From Gammaproteobacteria bacterium (GTDB taxonomy: Bacteria > Pseudomonadota > Gammaproteobacteria > Xanthomonadales > Wenzhouxiangellaceae), in assembly GCA_021772985.1 (NCBI GenBank), contig JAJFKX010000055.1, forward strand, positions 1 to 64,000: 64,000 nt of DNA, in the 5' to 3' direction. Shown one piece after another: positions 1-8,414 of the stretch. The position numbers were made by a program, and so were the translations under genes. The notes under the pieces are model-generated. The model saw only the letters and a list, made by a program, of their open reading frames with translations. It was not told where the DNA came from and ran no database searches. Numbering within the stretch: position 1 is the stretch's first letter; each line of letters begins with the position of its first letter.

Positions 1-556
1 GCCCAATCGGTTAAGGCAACAATTTACTATTACCAGACCCAATCGATGCTGGGTTAGCGATGTTACCGCGATTGCAACCCGTACAGGCTGGTTATATCTG
101 GCCACCGTCATGGAACTGTATTCGCGGATGATTATTGGCTGGTCGATGGCAGCACGCAATACCACCCAATTAATTACCCAGGCATTGCAGATGGCCATTG
201 CCCGTCGCCAGCCTAAGCCAGGGCTGCTCGTGCATTCTGATCAAGGTGTGCAATATGCAGCCAAACCTTATCAGGCATTACTAAATGAACATGGGATGGT
301 TTGCAGTATGAGCCGACGAGGTAATTGTTATGACAATGCAGTGATGGAAAGCTTTTATCATTCACTGAAAGCTGAACTGATTATGTTTGAAGATTACCGG
401 ACACATGCCCAGGCTAGAGGCAGTATTTTTGAATATATTGAGGTTTTTTATAACCGGCAACGTATTCACTCCAGCTTGGCTTATCAAACACCGTATGATT
501 ATGATGTGGCAGCTACTGCCACTTAACTACTGTGTCCATTATTTTGAGGAGATCCA
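1..556 (+). mobile_element. IS3-family insertion sequence, right end only
   Basis: The right part of an IS3-type element: the 3' two thirds of its DDE transposase gene, then a short non-coding tail. The tail near 531-556 reads TGTCCATTATTTTGAGGAGA and ends in CCA. It resembles IS3-family terminal inverted repeats and ends with the expected CA dinucleotide. The left end and orfA lie outside the window, so the matching inverted repeat and target duplication cannot be checked. The exact right boundary is an estimate. Confidence 0.8.
2..526 (+). CDS. IS3-family transposase OrfB (integrase core), 5' end off window
   Basis: DDE transposase that cuts and joins the ends of the insertion sequence. 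The frame is open from the first bases of the window, well before the internal ATG at 110, so the real start is outside. The rve catalytic triad is visible: Asp in the SDVT segment, Asp in HSDQG, and Glu in NAVMESFYHSLK. The C-terminal FYNRQRIHSSL motif is typical of the IS3 group, where it reads YN..R.HS.L. The visible part has no frameshift or stop, so this copy may be active if the left end is intact. IS3 elements usually make the full enzyme by frameshifting from orfA, which is not in view. Confident on family, not on subgroup. Confidence 0.93.
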   Translation, partial: PNRLRQQFTITRPNRCWVSDVTAIATRTGWLYLATVMELYSRMIIGWSMAARNTTQLITQALQMAIARRQPKPGLLVHSDQGVQYAAKPYQALLNEHGMVCSMSRRGNCYDNAVMESFYHSLKAELIMFEDYRTHAQARGSIFEYIEVFYNRQRIHSSLAYQTPYDYDVAATAT

Positions 557-618
557 CCCATACCTTCCATTCAATAAAATCAATTGTTTAGCCAGTTCGA
601 TAATATCAAGTGATCATT

Positions 619-638
619 GCGTACGTATTTCTGTACAG
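619..638. promoter_or_regulatory. Putative YefM-YoeB operator
   Basis: Two short palindromes precede the antitoxin start: CGTACG at 620-625 and CTGTACAG at 631-638. The E. coli yefM-yoeB operator is built from palindromes with a TGTACA core bound by YefM alone or with YoeB. The position 15-33 bases before the ATG at 653 fits autoregulation. Identification is by pattern and position only. Confidence 0.6.
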
Positions 639-652
639 ATACAATAATACCC

Positions 653-904
653 ATGAAAACCATCACCTATACCAATCTGCGCAAACATCTTGCCGATGCG
701 ATCAATCAGGTCAATGAAGACCGGGCGCCGATGTTGGTTACCCGGCAAAAAGGCAAGGGTGCTGTGTTGTTGTCTGCGGAAGAATGGTCTTCAATTGAAG
801 AAACCCTGTATTTGATGCAAAGTCCACGGAATGCCGAGCGCTTGCAGAATGCTGTTGATGAGTTGCGTGATGGCAAGGGTCAGCAGCGGCAACTTGCTGA
901 GTGA
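653..904 (+). CDS. yefM: Antitoxin YefM (Phd/YefM family)
   Basis: Labile antitoxin that neutralises the adjacent RNase toxin and represses the operon through its N-terminal Phd/YefM DNA-binding fold. The protein is 83 residues, the usual size. It begins MKTITYTNLRKHLADAINQV and contains the conserved VTRQKGKGAVLLSAEEW segment (residues about 40-56), with an acidic C-terminal tail that in this family wraps the toxin. The ATG at 653 is chosen over upstream alternative starts because it gives the canonical family N-terminus and lies just after the palindromic operator. The stop overlaps the toxin start in GTGA (901-904), so translation is probably coupled. An IS element ends about 100 bases upstream. 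Confidence 0.92.
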   Translation: MKTITYTNLRKHLADAINQVNEDRAPMLVTRQKGKGAVLLSAEEWSSIEETLYLMQSPRNAERLQNAVDELRDGKGQQRQLAE

Positions 905-1155
905 AGATCGTTTTTGCCGATCAGGCATGGGAAGACTACCCTCACTGGCAGCAGACTGATAAAAAGCGTTTGCGGCGTATCAATGAGCTGATCAAGGCAA
1001 TTCAGCGTAAACCCTTTAAAGGCATTGGCAAACCAGAACCCTTACGTGGTAACTGGAGTGGATTTTGGTCACGCCGGATGGATCGTGAACATCGTCTGGT
1101 CTACTCGATCAAGGATGACACTTTATTGATTGCACAATGCCGCTATCATTATTGA
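901..1155 (+). CDS. yoeB: Toxin YoeB (ribosome-dependent mRNA interferase, RelE fold)
   Basis: Type II toxin that cleaves mRNA in the ribosomal A site. It has 84 residues like E. coli YoeB, and the key residues fall at the same numbers: Glu46, Arg65, His83 and C-terminal Tyr84 (ending CRYHY). Start is GTG at 901 overlapping the yefM stop by four bases, the standard arrangement that keeps antitoxin in excess. No lesions are seen, so the module looks functional. Family assignment is secure from the EPLRG, REHRLVY and CRYHY segments. Confidence 0.95.
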   Translation: MKIVFADQAWEDYPHWQQTDKKRLRRINELIKAIQRKPFKGIGKPEPLRGNWSGFWSRRMDREHRLVYSIKDDTLLIAQCRYHY

Positions 1156-1209
1156 GCCGTTACGTCTTTCAGCCGGACGTTATAATCAAAAATAAATCGG
1201 AGAGTCGGA

Positions 1210-1542
1210 ATGAAAAAATATTTAATGCTGCCATTGCTGTTGTTTGTCTCGGCAAGTGTATTGGCCTTGGAAATCACTGAAGCAGACCTAGCTGGTCAAT
1301 GGCTAATAGTGAAAATGGGTGATATGGACGTCAGTGGGGATGAGGATACGGATATCTGGCAATTTGAAGATGGCGAATGGACTGCAATATCAGGTGGTAG
1401 AGCATTGCCGTCCGATAGTTTTCAAATAATAGACGGGGACACCATTGATCTGGGGTACAGTAAAATAAAAGTAGTTGAGTTTAATGGCTCAATCATGAAA
1501 ACAGATCAAATGGGTTTTGAATATACGCTGGAAAAGCAATGA
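1210..1542 (+). CDS. Small secreted protein of unknown function
   Basis: 110 residues. The N-terminus MKKYLMLPLLLFVSASVLA is a clear Sec signal peptide with likely cleavage near residue 19-20. The mature part (about 90 residues) is acidic, with a DVSGDEDTDIWQFEDGEW stretch and short alternating hydrophobic segments consistent with a small beta-rich periplasmic or outer membrane associated protein. The start has an upstream GGAGAGTCGG ribosome site. Not recognised as a named family; the LAGQWLIVKMG opening resembles lipocalin-like small secreted proteins (weak). It stands alone between the toxin-antitoxin pair and the GrpB gene. Confidence 0.7.
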   Translation: MKKYLMLPLLLFVSASVLALEITEADLAGQWLIVKMGDMDVSGDEDTDIWQFEDGEWTAISGGRALPSDSFQIIDGDTIDLGYSKIKVVEFNGSIMKTDQMGFEYTLEKQ

Positions 1543-1754
1543 GCATAGCAACGCAATAAGTCAGTTGCTGTCATGTTAGAGAATGCATGCAGGTGTCCAT
1601 ATTGCATTTTACATGTAATCAATGAGTTACCGTCATCAATAGCCAACATGCTCAATGCTGAAAATTCTGTGCTAACTCTAGGTTTTGATGTGTATTGCAG
1701 AATCATGGCTCATCAATGATGAGTCATGAATAGCTGATGGGGAAATAGTAGCGC

Positions 1755-2258
1755 ATGAAACGATCATTGGTAATTTTGGAAGAATATGACGCTTCCTGGC
1801 CATTGAAATTTGAACAAGAAAAGGACCATTTACTGGCCATTGCAAAGCAATGGCAGCACGGTAGCATTGAGCATATTGGTAGCACTGCTGTTCCAGGGAT
1901 GGTCGCAAAACCTGTTATCGATGTGATGTTCGGTGTCAAATCACTGAAAGAGTCAAAACCGGCAATTAATGTGCTGGTAGAATATGGTTATGAATACTGG
2001 CCTTACAAAGCAGAAGTCATGCATTGGTTTTGTAAACCTTCAGATGCTTTCCGCACTCACCATCTTCATTTGATTCCTTTTGAAAGCCCATTATGGAAAG
2101 AGCGCATTAAATTTCGTGACTTACTCTGCTCAAATGAGAAACTTGCAAACCAATATGCAAATTTAAAACGAGAGTTGGCAGCTTCTTACAAAGAAGATCG
2201 TGAAATGTATACAGAGAAGAAGTGGCCTTTTATCCATCAGGCGTTGTTGGATGCATAA
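1755..2258 (+). CDS. GrpB family protein (UPF0157, nucleotidyltransferase fold)
   Basis: 167 residues. Matches the GrpB/UPF0157 family: the N-terminal EEYDASWPLKFEQEKDHL motif, the central HIGSTAVPGMVAKPVIDVMFGV motif (residues about 40-62) and the histidine-rich HHLHLIPFES segment. Family members have a nucleotidyltransferase-like fold; some are fused to dephospho-CoA kinase, but the reaction of stand-alone members is poorly established. Cytoplasmic, with no signal or membrane segment. The stop (2256-2258) directly abuts the ATG of the next gene, so the two may be co-transcribed. Confidence 0.9.
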   Translation: MKRSLVILEEYDASWPLKFEQEKDHLLAIAKQWQHGSIEHIGSTAVPGMVAKPVIDVMFGVKSLKESKPAINVLVEYGYEYWPYKAEVMHWFCKPSDAFRTHHLHLIPFESPLWKERIKFRDLLCSNEKLANQYANLKRELAASYKEDREMYTEKKWPFIHQALLDA

Positions 2259-2810
2259 ATGCTTACATGGCTATTTAAAAGCGTGAACATTCATGTTGTC
2301 ATCCTGCTGTTTATTGCTGGTTCTGCATTCGCTGGAGAGCATCTGGATCTTCCGGACTATTCCAAAGAATATAATGCTGAACGCGATCCAATCGGCGATA
2401 TATCAGTTGCCAGGGTTAAGGCCATAGAAAAAGATAAGTTGTTATTGCTGATCGCCGGTGGCGATTGGTGTAGCTGGTGCCTTGTATTGGACAAAGATAT
2501 TAAAAGGAACAAAAAGTTTCGCGATATTTTTGAAATTGTGAAAGTTTACATCGGCCCTGAGAACCAAAATAACGAGCTCTTTTCAAAGTTCCCAAAGGTC
2601 ATCGCTTTTCCTCATTTTTTTATATTAAACACCAGGCTGGAATTAGTAGGCTCACAAAGTGTTAGCAGCTTTGAGGGAAGCGATCAGTTTTCATCAAGAA
2701 GACGTTATAACCGGCATTATATGAATGAGTTTTTGGATCAGTGGGCAGACTATCTTAAAGGTCCAGTTGATCACCAGATGCAGCCGGTTGCAAAGACTTT
2801 GCCTCATTAA
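2259..2810 (+). CDS. Exported thioredoxin-fold protein with WCSWC active site
   Basis: 183 residues. A hydrophobic N-terminal segment (about residues 10-25, ending GSAFA) looks like a signal peptide or anchor. The mature part has a Trp-Cys-Ser-Trp-Cys motif in GGDWCSWC (about residues 67-74), a CxxC redox centre like that of thioredoxin_7/DsbD-gamma type domains. A later AFPHFFIL segment carries a cis-proline-like position. A role in periplasmic thiol-disulfide chemistry is likely; the substrate is unknown. The ATG follows the previous stop with no spacer, so expression may depend on translational coupling to the GrpB gene. Confidence 0.8.
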   Translation: MLTWLFKSVNIHVVILLFIAGSAFAGEHLDLPDYSKEYNAERDPIGDISVARVKAIEKDKLLLLIAGGDWCSWCLVLDKDIKRNKKFRDIFEIVKVYIGPENQNNELFSKFPKVIAFPHFFILNTRLELVGSQSVSSFEGSDQFSSRRRYNRHYMNEFLDQWADYLKGPVDHQMQPVAKTLPH

Positions 2811-2870
2811 GTTCCATCAAAACAGGTCAGGATTTGGATGACCTTTAACCGCAATTTGATTCAGTGTAGC

Positions 2871-2889
2871 CCGGGACATGATGTCCCGG
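2871..2889. terminator. Palindromic hairpin between convergent genes
   Basis: CCGGGACATGATGTCCCGG is a perfect 9-base inverted repeat around a single G. It sits between the ends of two converging genes (2810 and 2915), where a bidirectional terminator is expected. It lacks a strong T-run on either side, so it may instead be a dispersed palindromic repeat. Confidence 0.5.
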
Positions 2890-2914
2890 ACTTGATATGG
2901 ATTCATCTGAATCG

Positions 2915-5900
2915 CTATTTAATACCGCCGCTGACAACAACTGAATCTGCTGCGGTGCCATTGGCCAGCACTTCGGTAAACGGCGTGTTGTTGATGCCGG
3001 TAAAGCTGATGTTGTCGACAAACCAGCCATCCGTGTAAAACTCGGCAAAGGTTTCCCGGAAGTCGGCAAAGAACCGGAATTGAACGGTTAACCCGGCCAG
3101 GTCAGTACCAAAGTCGAGGCTCTCGCCAATTAATTGAGGATAGCCTGCAGAGGTGCCGATGAAGTCATTCTGGGTTGCGATCAAGGTGTTAACGTTGTTC
3201 CAGGTCAGACCGTCATCTATGCTGAATTCGATGCTTCCCTGGCCTTTGAACGTACCAAAAATCGGATCAGGTTCTTTGTCCAGTTTATAAGCGTGATCAA
3301 AACTCATTATCAGCGCATCGGTATCGCTTACCTGCAATTCCGGTGAGGTAAGGTAGCTCTGGTAACCGGCAAAGCCTTCTTTGGTCTGGTAGACAAAGTT
3401 GTTGTTAAATTGCGCCCGTTTCCATTTCGGATCGGCCGGATGGAATGCAGTAAAAGCACCCTGGGTAACGGCCCAATTGCCAAAGCTGGGCAGTGTTTCC
3501 ACCGAATCCATGGTGCCGGTATCAGCCAGGTCATAATGTGTACGCAAGTTGAAAACAGGGTCCTGCTGTCCTTGGCCCAGGCCCAATACACGCAACGTGA
3601 ACGGGGTGTCTGCGAAGGTTGTGTCATCCAACAGGCGAATCGGAATACTTGCCGTCATATCTTCCCCGGGCGACCCGCCGGACCAGAAAATCATAAAACC
3701 ACCAAAGTAGGTCTGATAAGCGGAATTCGGTTGCAACCGGGCGATCACTATCGGCAGATTCCGAAAGCCCGTATTGCGCAGAGTAATGTTCAGTTGGCCA
3801 CGCTCGCCCGCATCCAGCAGCCCATCGTTATCATCAGAATCAATGGAATCGTCCAATTGAGCACTGATAAAGCTGACTGCCCGATCTGCGTCGCTGAAGC
3901 TCTCTCTAACTTCAACCATATCGCGTGAGTCCCTGGGTGGTGAAACAGCACCGGCGCCAAGACCGCGTTTGGCCATGGCTTGTTTGCAAATACGAAAATC
4001 CTGGTGATCGTTGGCTTTAATCACCGACAGTAATGCATTTCTGGCTTCAGTATAAGTGGGATCAAAAGGGGTCACCTTCATGCTGGCGACCAGATACTCA
4101 GCCATACGGCTGCGTTTTTGCTGGAATGTGATGGGAGATGGTCGGTTGAGTAAACCGTTGTAACATTCCCACAAGGCATTCGCCCAGACTTCACCAGCAG
4201 CATGGACTTCGGTGTTGTAGCGAGAGCGACCGCGCCAGTCGAATACCGGGATGTTTGCGGGCAAGGCTGCGCCATCTGCGATATGCCCTAGTGTCAGCGG
4301 ATTGCGTTGCATGTCCACACTGTAGGGATAGCGCCTCACACCATGATAGTAGGTGTCAAAATCAGCGGTGCCGGTGACCACCGGAGTAAAGAACTGAAAA
4401 TCGCGATTAACGTAGGCTCCGGAGGCAAAGGTGCGATTCCAGCCTGGTGCTGACACGGGCAGACTGTCTGTTTCATCAACCTGTATGAACACCCCGATAA
4501 AATCGGCCCAGCCTTCATTCAGTGCGCCACCTTGTTTGTTGGTCAGAAAGCCGGTGCTGCCGCCAACCAAACGGCGGACAATGTAATGCCCCCATTCATG
4601 GCCGATAACAGCAAAGTCCATGGTAGCGTCACGGTTACTGAGGCTGAACGGGTTGATGCCCTGGAATACCTGTGGTGATTCGCCGTCGCCCAGAGAAACG
4701 ATGAAAATCCCAAAAGGGAAGCTGGTCATCAGCACAATCGGATCACCCTCTATGCCGCCGCGTCCAAAGTTATCCTGTTGTGCATTACCGGCTGCTTCGT
4801 CGAAGCCGGCATCATAGAATAAATCGTGCAGGTAATTGATCACATAAAACCCATTAACGATTTTGGCATTCAACTGCGGATCGTCAACCGGTACCGGCAG
4901 GCTGGGGTCGGTGGGTGGTAATTGCAGGTAATCGGATGGGGCGGATAGCTCATCATAGCTGTGGTCAAAGTTACCCGGGGAGGTGATTCGGGCACGAAAA
5001 TCACCGTCCTGAGGGCGAAATTCAGCACTGGAGGCCGGATCCGTAAAGGTAAAATCGAACTCACCGTTCTCAGTGATAATTGAGTTGAAAAACGCATCGA
5101 CATTGTTGCCGACAGTTTCCTCGGCATTGTCCGGCAGCCATGGATCATCCACCAGCGTGGATTGTTCAGCAGTGGTGATAAGCTGCTGCGGAGCAGGTAT
5201 GTCGGGTAAAAAGCCATCAGGCATGCCGGTTGGGTGCGCTTGGTTTCTGCCATACGGGTCATCAAATGGCTCACCTTGCGGGTCGGTGAATACCCGGTAA
5301 CTGAATGCCTGATAATCATCAACGCGGTTGTCGCTAGCCAGCACTGAACCATCCCTTGCTGATAACACATAGACCAGTGCCTGTGGTTCACCCTGGGCAG
5401 AAAGAGATAGTCCGGTTTCCACATAGTATGCCGGTGTTAAGCCATCAGCAGATGGCATATAAACAGGCTTGACCCGAATACGTCGGGATTGATCCTGATT
5501 GCTGAATACATGGTAATCAGCCTGCATTGTTGAAAACTGCCAATCACCTGTGTGATTGTTTAAGTCCAAAGCTTCGGATACTGCCTGCTCAGGCTGCAGG
5601 CGCCACTGTTGCTCCGGAGATACGGAGCTGCGGCTTAAGCGGGTATCGGGTAGCTGACCAGATACCGCAACCAACTGCCCACTACGTTCCATGATCATAT
5701 GGGTGCTACGGCCGAATACTGGCAAATTATCGTAATAGGCTTGAAAGCTTGTAATCACCGGACCGTTGCCGGTGTCGTGCAGATGCTCAAAGCGCATGGA
5801 ATCGGCTTGCTCAGGAAACAACTGCTGGAGTTGTGCCTGGGCGTGGGCGGAATAACCATCGGTTGTTCGCTCAGCGGTTGTGGCAAGTGTTTCATCGGCC

Positions 5901-6001
5901 CACATAAAACGCGGCGCCTGATTGATCGAATCGCCGGCGTTTATGGTCACGCTGATTAACAGCAGCGGTAGTGGAAAAAGTTTTGGTATGAATCGTCTCA
6001 T
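2915..6001 (-). CDS. Secreted M36 (fungalysin-like) zinc metallopeptidase
   Basis: 1028 residues. The ATG at 6001 gives a signal peptide (MRRFIPKLFPLPLLLISVTINA) and has GAGG about 8 bases upstream; longer starts do not. Order: signal, FTP-type propeptide (about residues 40-200), M36 catalytic domain with HEWGH at 468-472 and the third zinc-ligand Glu at about 496 in LNEGWAD, then a C-terminal half. That half contains a DNDGLLDAGERGQL segment (about 745, CARDB-like) and a jelly-roll domain with FSIDDGLTWN. Family members are extracellular proteases that cleave off their own propeptide. Typical bacterial M36 proteins of this length carry such secretion or attachment domains. It ends without the GFE motif seen elsewhere in the window. 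Monocistronic, converging with the thioredoxin-fold gene. Confidence 0.93.
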   Translation of the reverse strand: MRRFIPKLFPLPLLLISVTINAGDSINQAPRFMWADETLATTAERTTDGYSAHAQAQLQQLFPEQADSMRFEHLHDTGNGPVITSFQAYYDNLPVFGRSTHMIMERSGQLVAVSGQLPDTRLSRSSVSPEQQWRLQPEQAVSEALDLNNHTGDWQFSTMQADYHVFSNQDQSRRIRVKPVYMPSADGLTPAYYVETGLSLSAQGEPQALVYVLSARDGSVLASDNRVDDYQAFSYRVFTDPQGEPFDDPYGRNQAHPTGMPDGFLPDIPAPQQLITTAEQSTLVDDPWLPDNAEETVGNNVDAFFNSIITENGEFDFTFTDPASSAEFRPQDGDFRARITSPGNFDHSYDELSAPSDYLQLPPTDPSLPVPVDDPQLNAKIVNGFYVINYLHDLFYDAGFDEAAGNAQQDNFGRGGIEGDPIVLMTSFPFGIFIVSLGDGESPQVFQGINPFSLSNRDATMDFAVIGHEWGHYIVRRLVGGSTGFLTNKQGGALNEGWADFIGVFIQVDETDSLPVSAPGWNRTFASGAYVNRDFQFFTPVVTGTADFDTYYHGVRRYPYSVDMQRNPLTLGHIADGAALPANIPVFDWRGRSRYNTEVHAAGEVWANALWECYNGLLNRPSPITFQQKRSRMAEYLVASMKVTPFDPTYTEARNALLSVIKANDHQDFRICKQAMAKRGLGAGAVSPPRDSRDMVEVRESFSDADRAVSFISAQLDDSIDSDDNDGLLDAGERGQLNITLRNTGFRNLPIVIARLQPNSAYQTYFGGFMIFWSGGSPGEDMTASIPIRLLDDTTFADTPFTLRVLGLGQGQQDPVFNLRTHYDLADTGTMDSVETLPSFGNWAVTQGAFTAFHPADPKWKRAQFNNNFVYQTKEGFAGYQSYLTSPELQVSDTDALIMSFDHAYKLDKEPDPIFGTFKGQGSIEFSIDDGLTWNNVNTLIATQNDFIGTSAGYPQLIGESLDFGTDLAGLTVQFRFFADFRETFAEFYTDGWFVDNISFTGINNTPFTEVLANGTAADSVVVSGGIK

Positions 6002-6061
6002 GACTGTAACCTCGTTTCGTAGGTGAATTGCTGAGCGATATATATAAATCGCCAGCATGGT

Positions 6062-6370
6062 GGATAACTGAGGAATCCCAGCGGGGAATGGATAAGTGAT
6101 TGAGGGTAATTAACCAATGATTATCATCCATGAATAGTTGAGCCTTACACACGACCGCACATGGTCTGACTCGAAATTTAATTGAGCGTTATTGTAATCC
6201 TTGGCTTTAGTATTAATTATTACGTACGAAATTACAACTATATTAATATTCAGCATTAATATGAACTGTTGGCCATGCTTGATTCAAGACTTGGGGTGGT
6301 TGAGGCCAGTGGCTTTCAACATCGTCTATGGGTTGGTTAACCAGGTTGGTTTAAGTGAAAGCTAAAGAGA
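6062..6370. other. Intergenic region, no gene seen
   Basis: AT-rich spacer between the divergent start of the M36 peptidase gene and the terminator of the sigma-factor operon. It probably holds the peptidase promoter. No convincing coding frame or RNA gene is visible. Confidence 0.5.
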
Positions 6371-6397
6371 CGGTCTCAAACGCCTGTTTTGAGACCG
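6371..6397 (-). terminator. Hairpin terminator of the sigma-factor operon
   Basis: CGGTCTCAAA and TTTGAGACCG form a perfect 10-base stem with a 7-base loop, just beyond the 3' end of the minus-strand membrane protein gene. Read on the minus strand it is followed by a T-rich stretch (TCTCTTTAGCTTT), consistent with intrinsic termination. Confidence 0.7.
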
Positions 6398-6438
6398 CCT
6401 GAAGGCAACAGGTTACTGCTGGTTGGCAGGCTGAAAAG

Positions 6439-7104
6439 TCATTGGTCCTGTTCAAACTGTTCAATCTCAGCAAGCAGCTGTCGAGCATTTTTCAGGCTGG
6501 TTCCAGCCATGGCCTGTTTGATGCGTGTGGCGCGTTCCGCTCTGCCGGGGTGTTGTGCCCACCGGTACCACAGCCAGGTCAAAAGCATGCCCAGAATGCC
6601 TGTGGCCACACTCCAGATTAACCATCCGCTGCTGCTGGCCTGAGCATACAGGTCAATACCAGCCAGGCCTGCGAATCCCAATGAATATGGAATCCACAAC
6701 AACCACCAGGGCAGCCCTACCAGCCACCCGGCATTGACATATGCCCGTTCAATACCCAGCAGTTGTTTTTGGATTTCAATCACCGGTGCACTGTAGTCCA
6801 GTTTTTTAATTCGCTGCATAATCTGTGCAGCGGTGATGATAAGTATGATGCCGTAAATATGTGCAATTAAACCGCTGGTCAGTAGGGGAGTGCTATCCAT
6901 GTTTTTGCTCCATACCGCCACACCGAAAATGATTGATATCACACCCAGTAGAATCTGAGTGGTGTGTCCCCAAAACAAAGGCCGCAGGCTCTTGCGGGTT
7001 TTATCCATTTTTTTATCCCGCAGCATATGCAGGTTAATTTGATTTTGTTGCTGCAGCTGTCGATCCAGGCGCTGCCAGGCAGTTTTCAGTTCATCTAGTT
7101 CCAT
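6439..7104 (-). CDS. Membrane protein coupled to ECF sigma factor, possible anti-sigma factor
   Basis: 221 residues. The ATG at 7104 is preceded by AGGAG at good spacing and gives the N-terminus MELDELKTAWQRLDRQLQQQ, a charged amphipathic start common in proteins encoded after ECF sigma genes. Two hydrophobic hairpins follow (about residues 45-100 and 125-185), so about four membrane segments, then a charged C-terminal tail. The gene begins 14 bases before the sigma stop, indicating translational coupling. A regulatory partner of the sigma factor is inferred from context; the sequence does not show a standard zinc-type anti-sigma domain. A hairpin at 6371-6397 ends the operon. Confidence 0.75.
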   Translation of the reverse strand: MELDELKTAWQRLDRQLQQQNQINLHMLRDKKMDKTRKSLRPLFWGHTTQILLGVISIIFGVAVWSKNMDSTPLLTSGLIAHIYGIILIITAAQIMQRIKKLDYSAPVIEIQKQLLGIERAYVNAGWLVGLPWWLLWIPYSLGFAGLAGIDLYAQASSSGWLIWSVATGILGMLLTWLWYRWAQHPGRAERATRIKQAMAGTSLKNARQLLAEIEQFEQDQ

Positions 7105-7660
7105 GGTGGCTGCTCCTATCATTACTTTCGCTCCTGTTGTTATCTGTTGATGTTTCACTTGCCCGTCGCAGGCGTTGTTTTAGACGGCTGATCTTGGTGG
7201 CTACATTGCTTTCGGAAATACCCAATATTTCAGCTATTTCACGCTGGTTGCGGTCCTCCAGATAAAGCAATAACAACGCCCTGTTGAGGGAATCCAGCTG
7301 GTTGATAAAACCATTCAAAAATTCAATGCCGTCATCGTTTTGCCCGGTATCAACAGCGGTATCGTGGACGCGTTCGTCAAATGCGACTAAATGCTGCTGC
7401 CGCAGGTGGTGTTTGCGGACATAAGAAATGGCGACATTGAGCCCAATCCGGTACATCCAGGTGGAGAATCGTCGGGTATCGTCATAGCCGGGGAATGCTC
7501 GCCATAATTGAGTAGCGATCTCCTGGGTAAGTTCGTCCCGGTCATCCTGGTGCCAGCAGTAGGTATGGGCAACTTTGAAAACAATCGCCTGATGCTGCTG
7601 TAATAATTCAGCAAACTGCAGTTGTTTGTTGGTCGCCGGATTCATGTCATTTGTACTCAT
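7091..7660 (-). CDS. ECF-type RNA polymerase sigma factor
   Basis: 189 residues. Sigma region 2 is visible in QHQAIVFKVAHTYCWHQDDRDELTQEI and FSTWMYRIGLNVAISYVRKH (about residues 20-90). Region 4 is in LLYLEDRNQREIAEILGISESNVATKISRLKQRLR (about 135-172), with the helix-turn-helix that reads the -35 element. It directs transcription of an unknown regulon, probably including itself. The likely partner is the overlapping membrane protein gene downstream. The ATG at 7660 has no strong Shine-Dalgarno; an alternative Met lies 5 codons in. Confidence 0.95.
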   Translation of the reverse strand: MSTNDMNPATNKQLQFAELLQQHQAIVFKVAHTYCWHQDDRDELTQEIATQLWRAFPGYDDTRRFSTWMYRIGLNVAISYVRKHHLRQQHLVAFDERVHDTAVDTGQNDDGIEFLNGFINQLDSLNRALLLLYLEDRNQREIAEILGISESNVATKISRLKQRLRRASETSTDNNRSESNDRSSHHGTR

Positions 7661-7916
7661 TAAAGCTTGTTACTTAATTATGTCCGTATTGCTCATGATT
7701 CGCAGCAACTGGAGAAAAATCACATTCTGAGTAAAATTTATGTAGAAGTAATCAACGATAGCCCTAGTGACAGAAGTTTTATGCTGTTGCATAGTTTGCA
7801 AAAGCAGTGTGCCGATATAGGATTTAGCTGTGTGCGGAACCTAATGATTTTATCTGCAATAGGGAATAATTTAAGGATTATTACGCTGCAAGCGCAGCAA
7901 TTACAGCAGGGTAAAA

Positions 7917-8353
7917 ATGTCCAAGCTAAAATCTGTCTTATTTTTGGCACTAGGGAGCTGTATAGGAATCAGCACTGTTTTGTTTGCAATCGATAATGAG
8001 TCTGGAAATGATGGCTCATAGAGAATGCCGTGCTCAGGTTTTAACGGTACTCCCAGTTATTCGGTGAGGTTGATTGCGGCACGAAATGTGCGTGTGACTC
8101 TCGGCAATTCGTCGGCGCCGGTCGAGGTCAACCGTATGACAACCTGGAGGTAACCTTGCAACCAGGCAATATACGGACCTTTGGTGGTGGTTCCGGCGAT
8201 CAGTTTAACTTTAACGCCACCAATGAAAATGGGATTGTAGGTGAGATTTGCAGTTTCTAATTGGGCTTGACCAGCCCGAACTCACTGACCGATCTATTCA
8301 TCAGCGTTAATAATATACTGGTGGCCTATGCTGTCGGGATACCTTTGAGGTAA
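7917..8353 (+). pseudogene. Decayed gene for a secreted protein
   Basis: An ATG at 7917 opens a signal peptide (MSKLKSVLFLALGSCIGIST, then VLFA) but the frame stops at TAG 8019-8021. The same frame resumes with protein-like sequence (GFNGTPSYSVRLIAARNVRV) up to about 8130. There the sensible reading shifts to frame +2 (PYDNLEVTLQPGNIRTFGGG), which is interrupted by TAA at 8258-8260. It then continues as NSLTDLFISVNNILVAYAVG to a final TAA at 8351-8353. One signal peptide followed by protein-like segments in two frames with two in-frame stops fits an inactivated exported protein of about 140 residues. The family is not recognised. Sequencing error could mimic one lesion but hardly all three. 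Confidence 0.65.
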
Positions 8354-8414
8354 CCTGGCCTGTCTGACAATGACAGGGTATTCACTGGTGAATATCAGAA
8401 CTATTGGAGTTCAT

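Noticed and set aside
387-647. 86-codon frame overlapping the transposase and the antitoxin region
   Set aside because: Shadow frame of the IS element and its end, with no domain.
2845-3346. Small frames on both strands in the 3' end of the M36 gene
   Set aside because: Shadows of a long, well-supported gene; composition not protein-like.
7667-7996. Open frame of 109 codons after the sigma gene
   Set aside because: No ribosome site or protein-like composition. It overlaps the signal peptide of the better-supported decayed gene at 7917.
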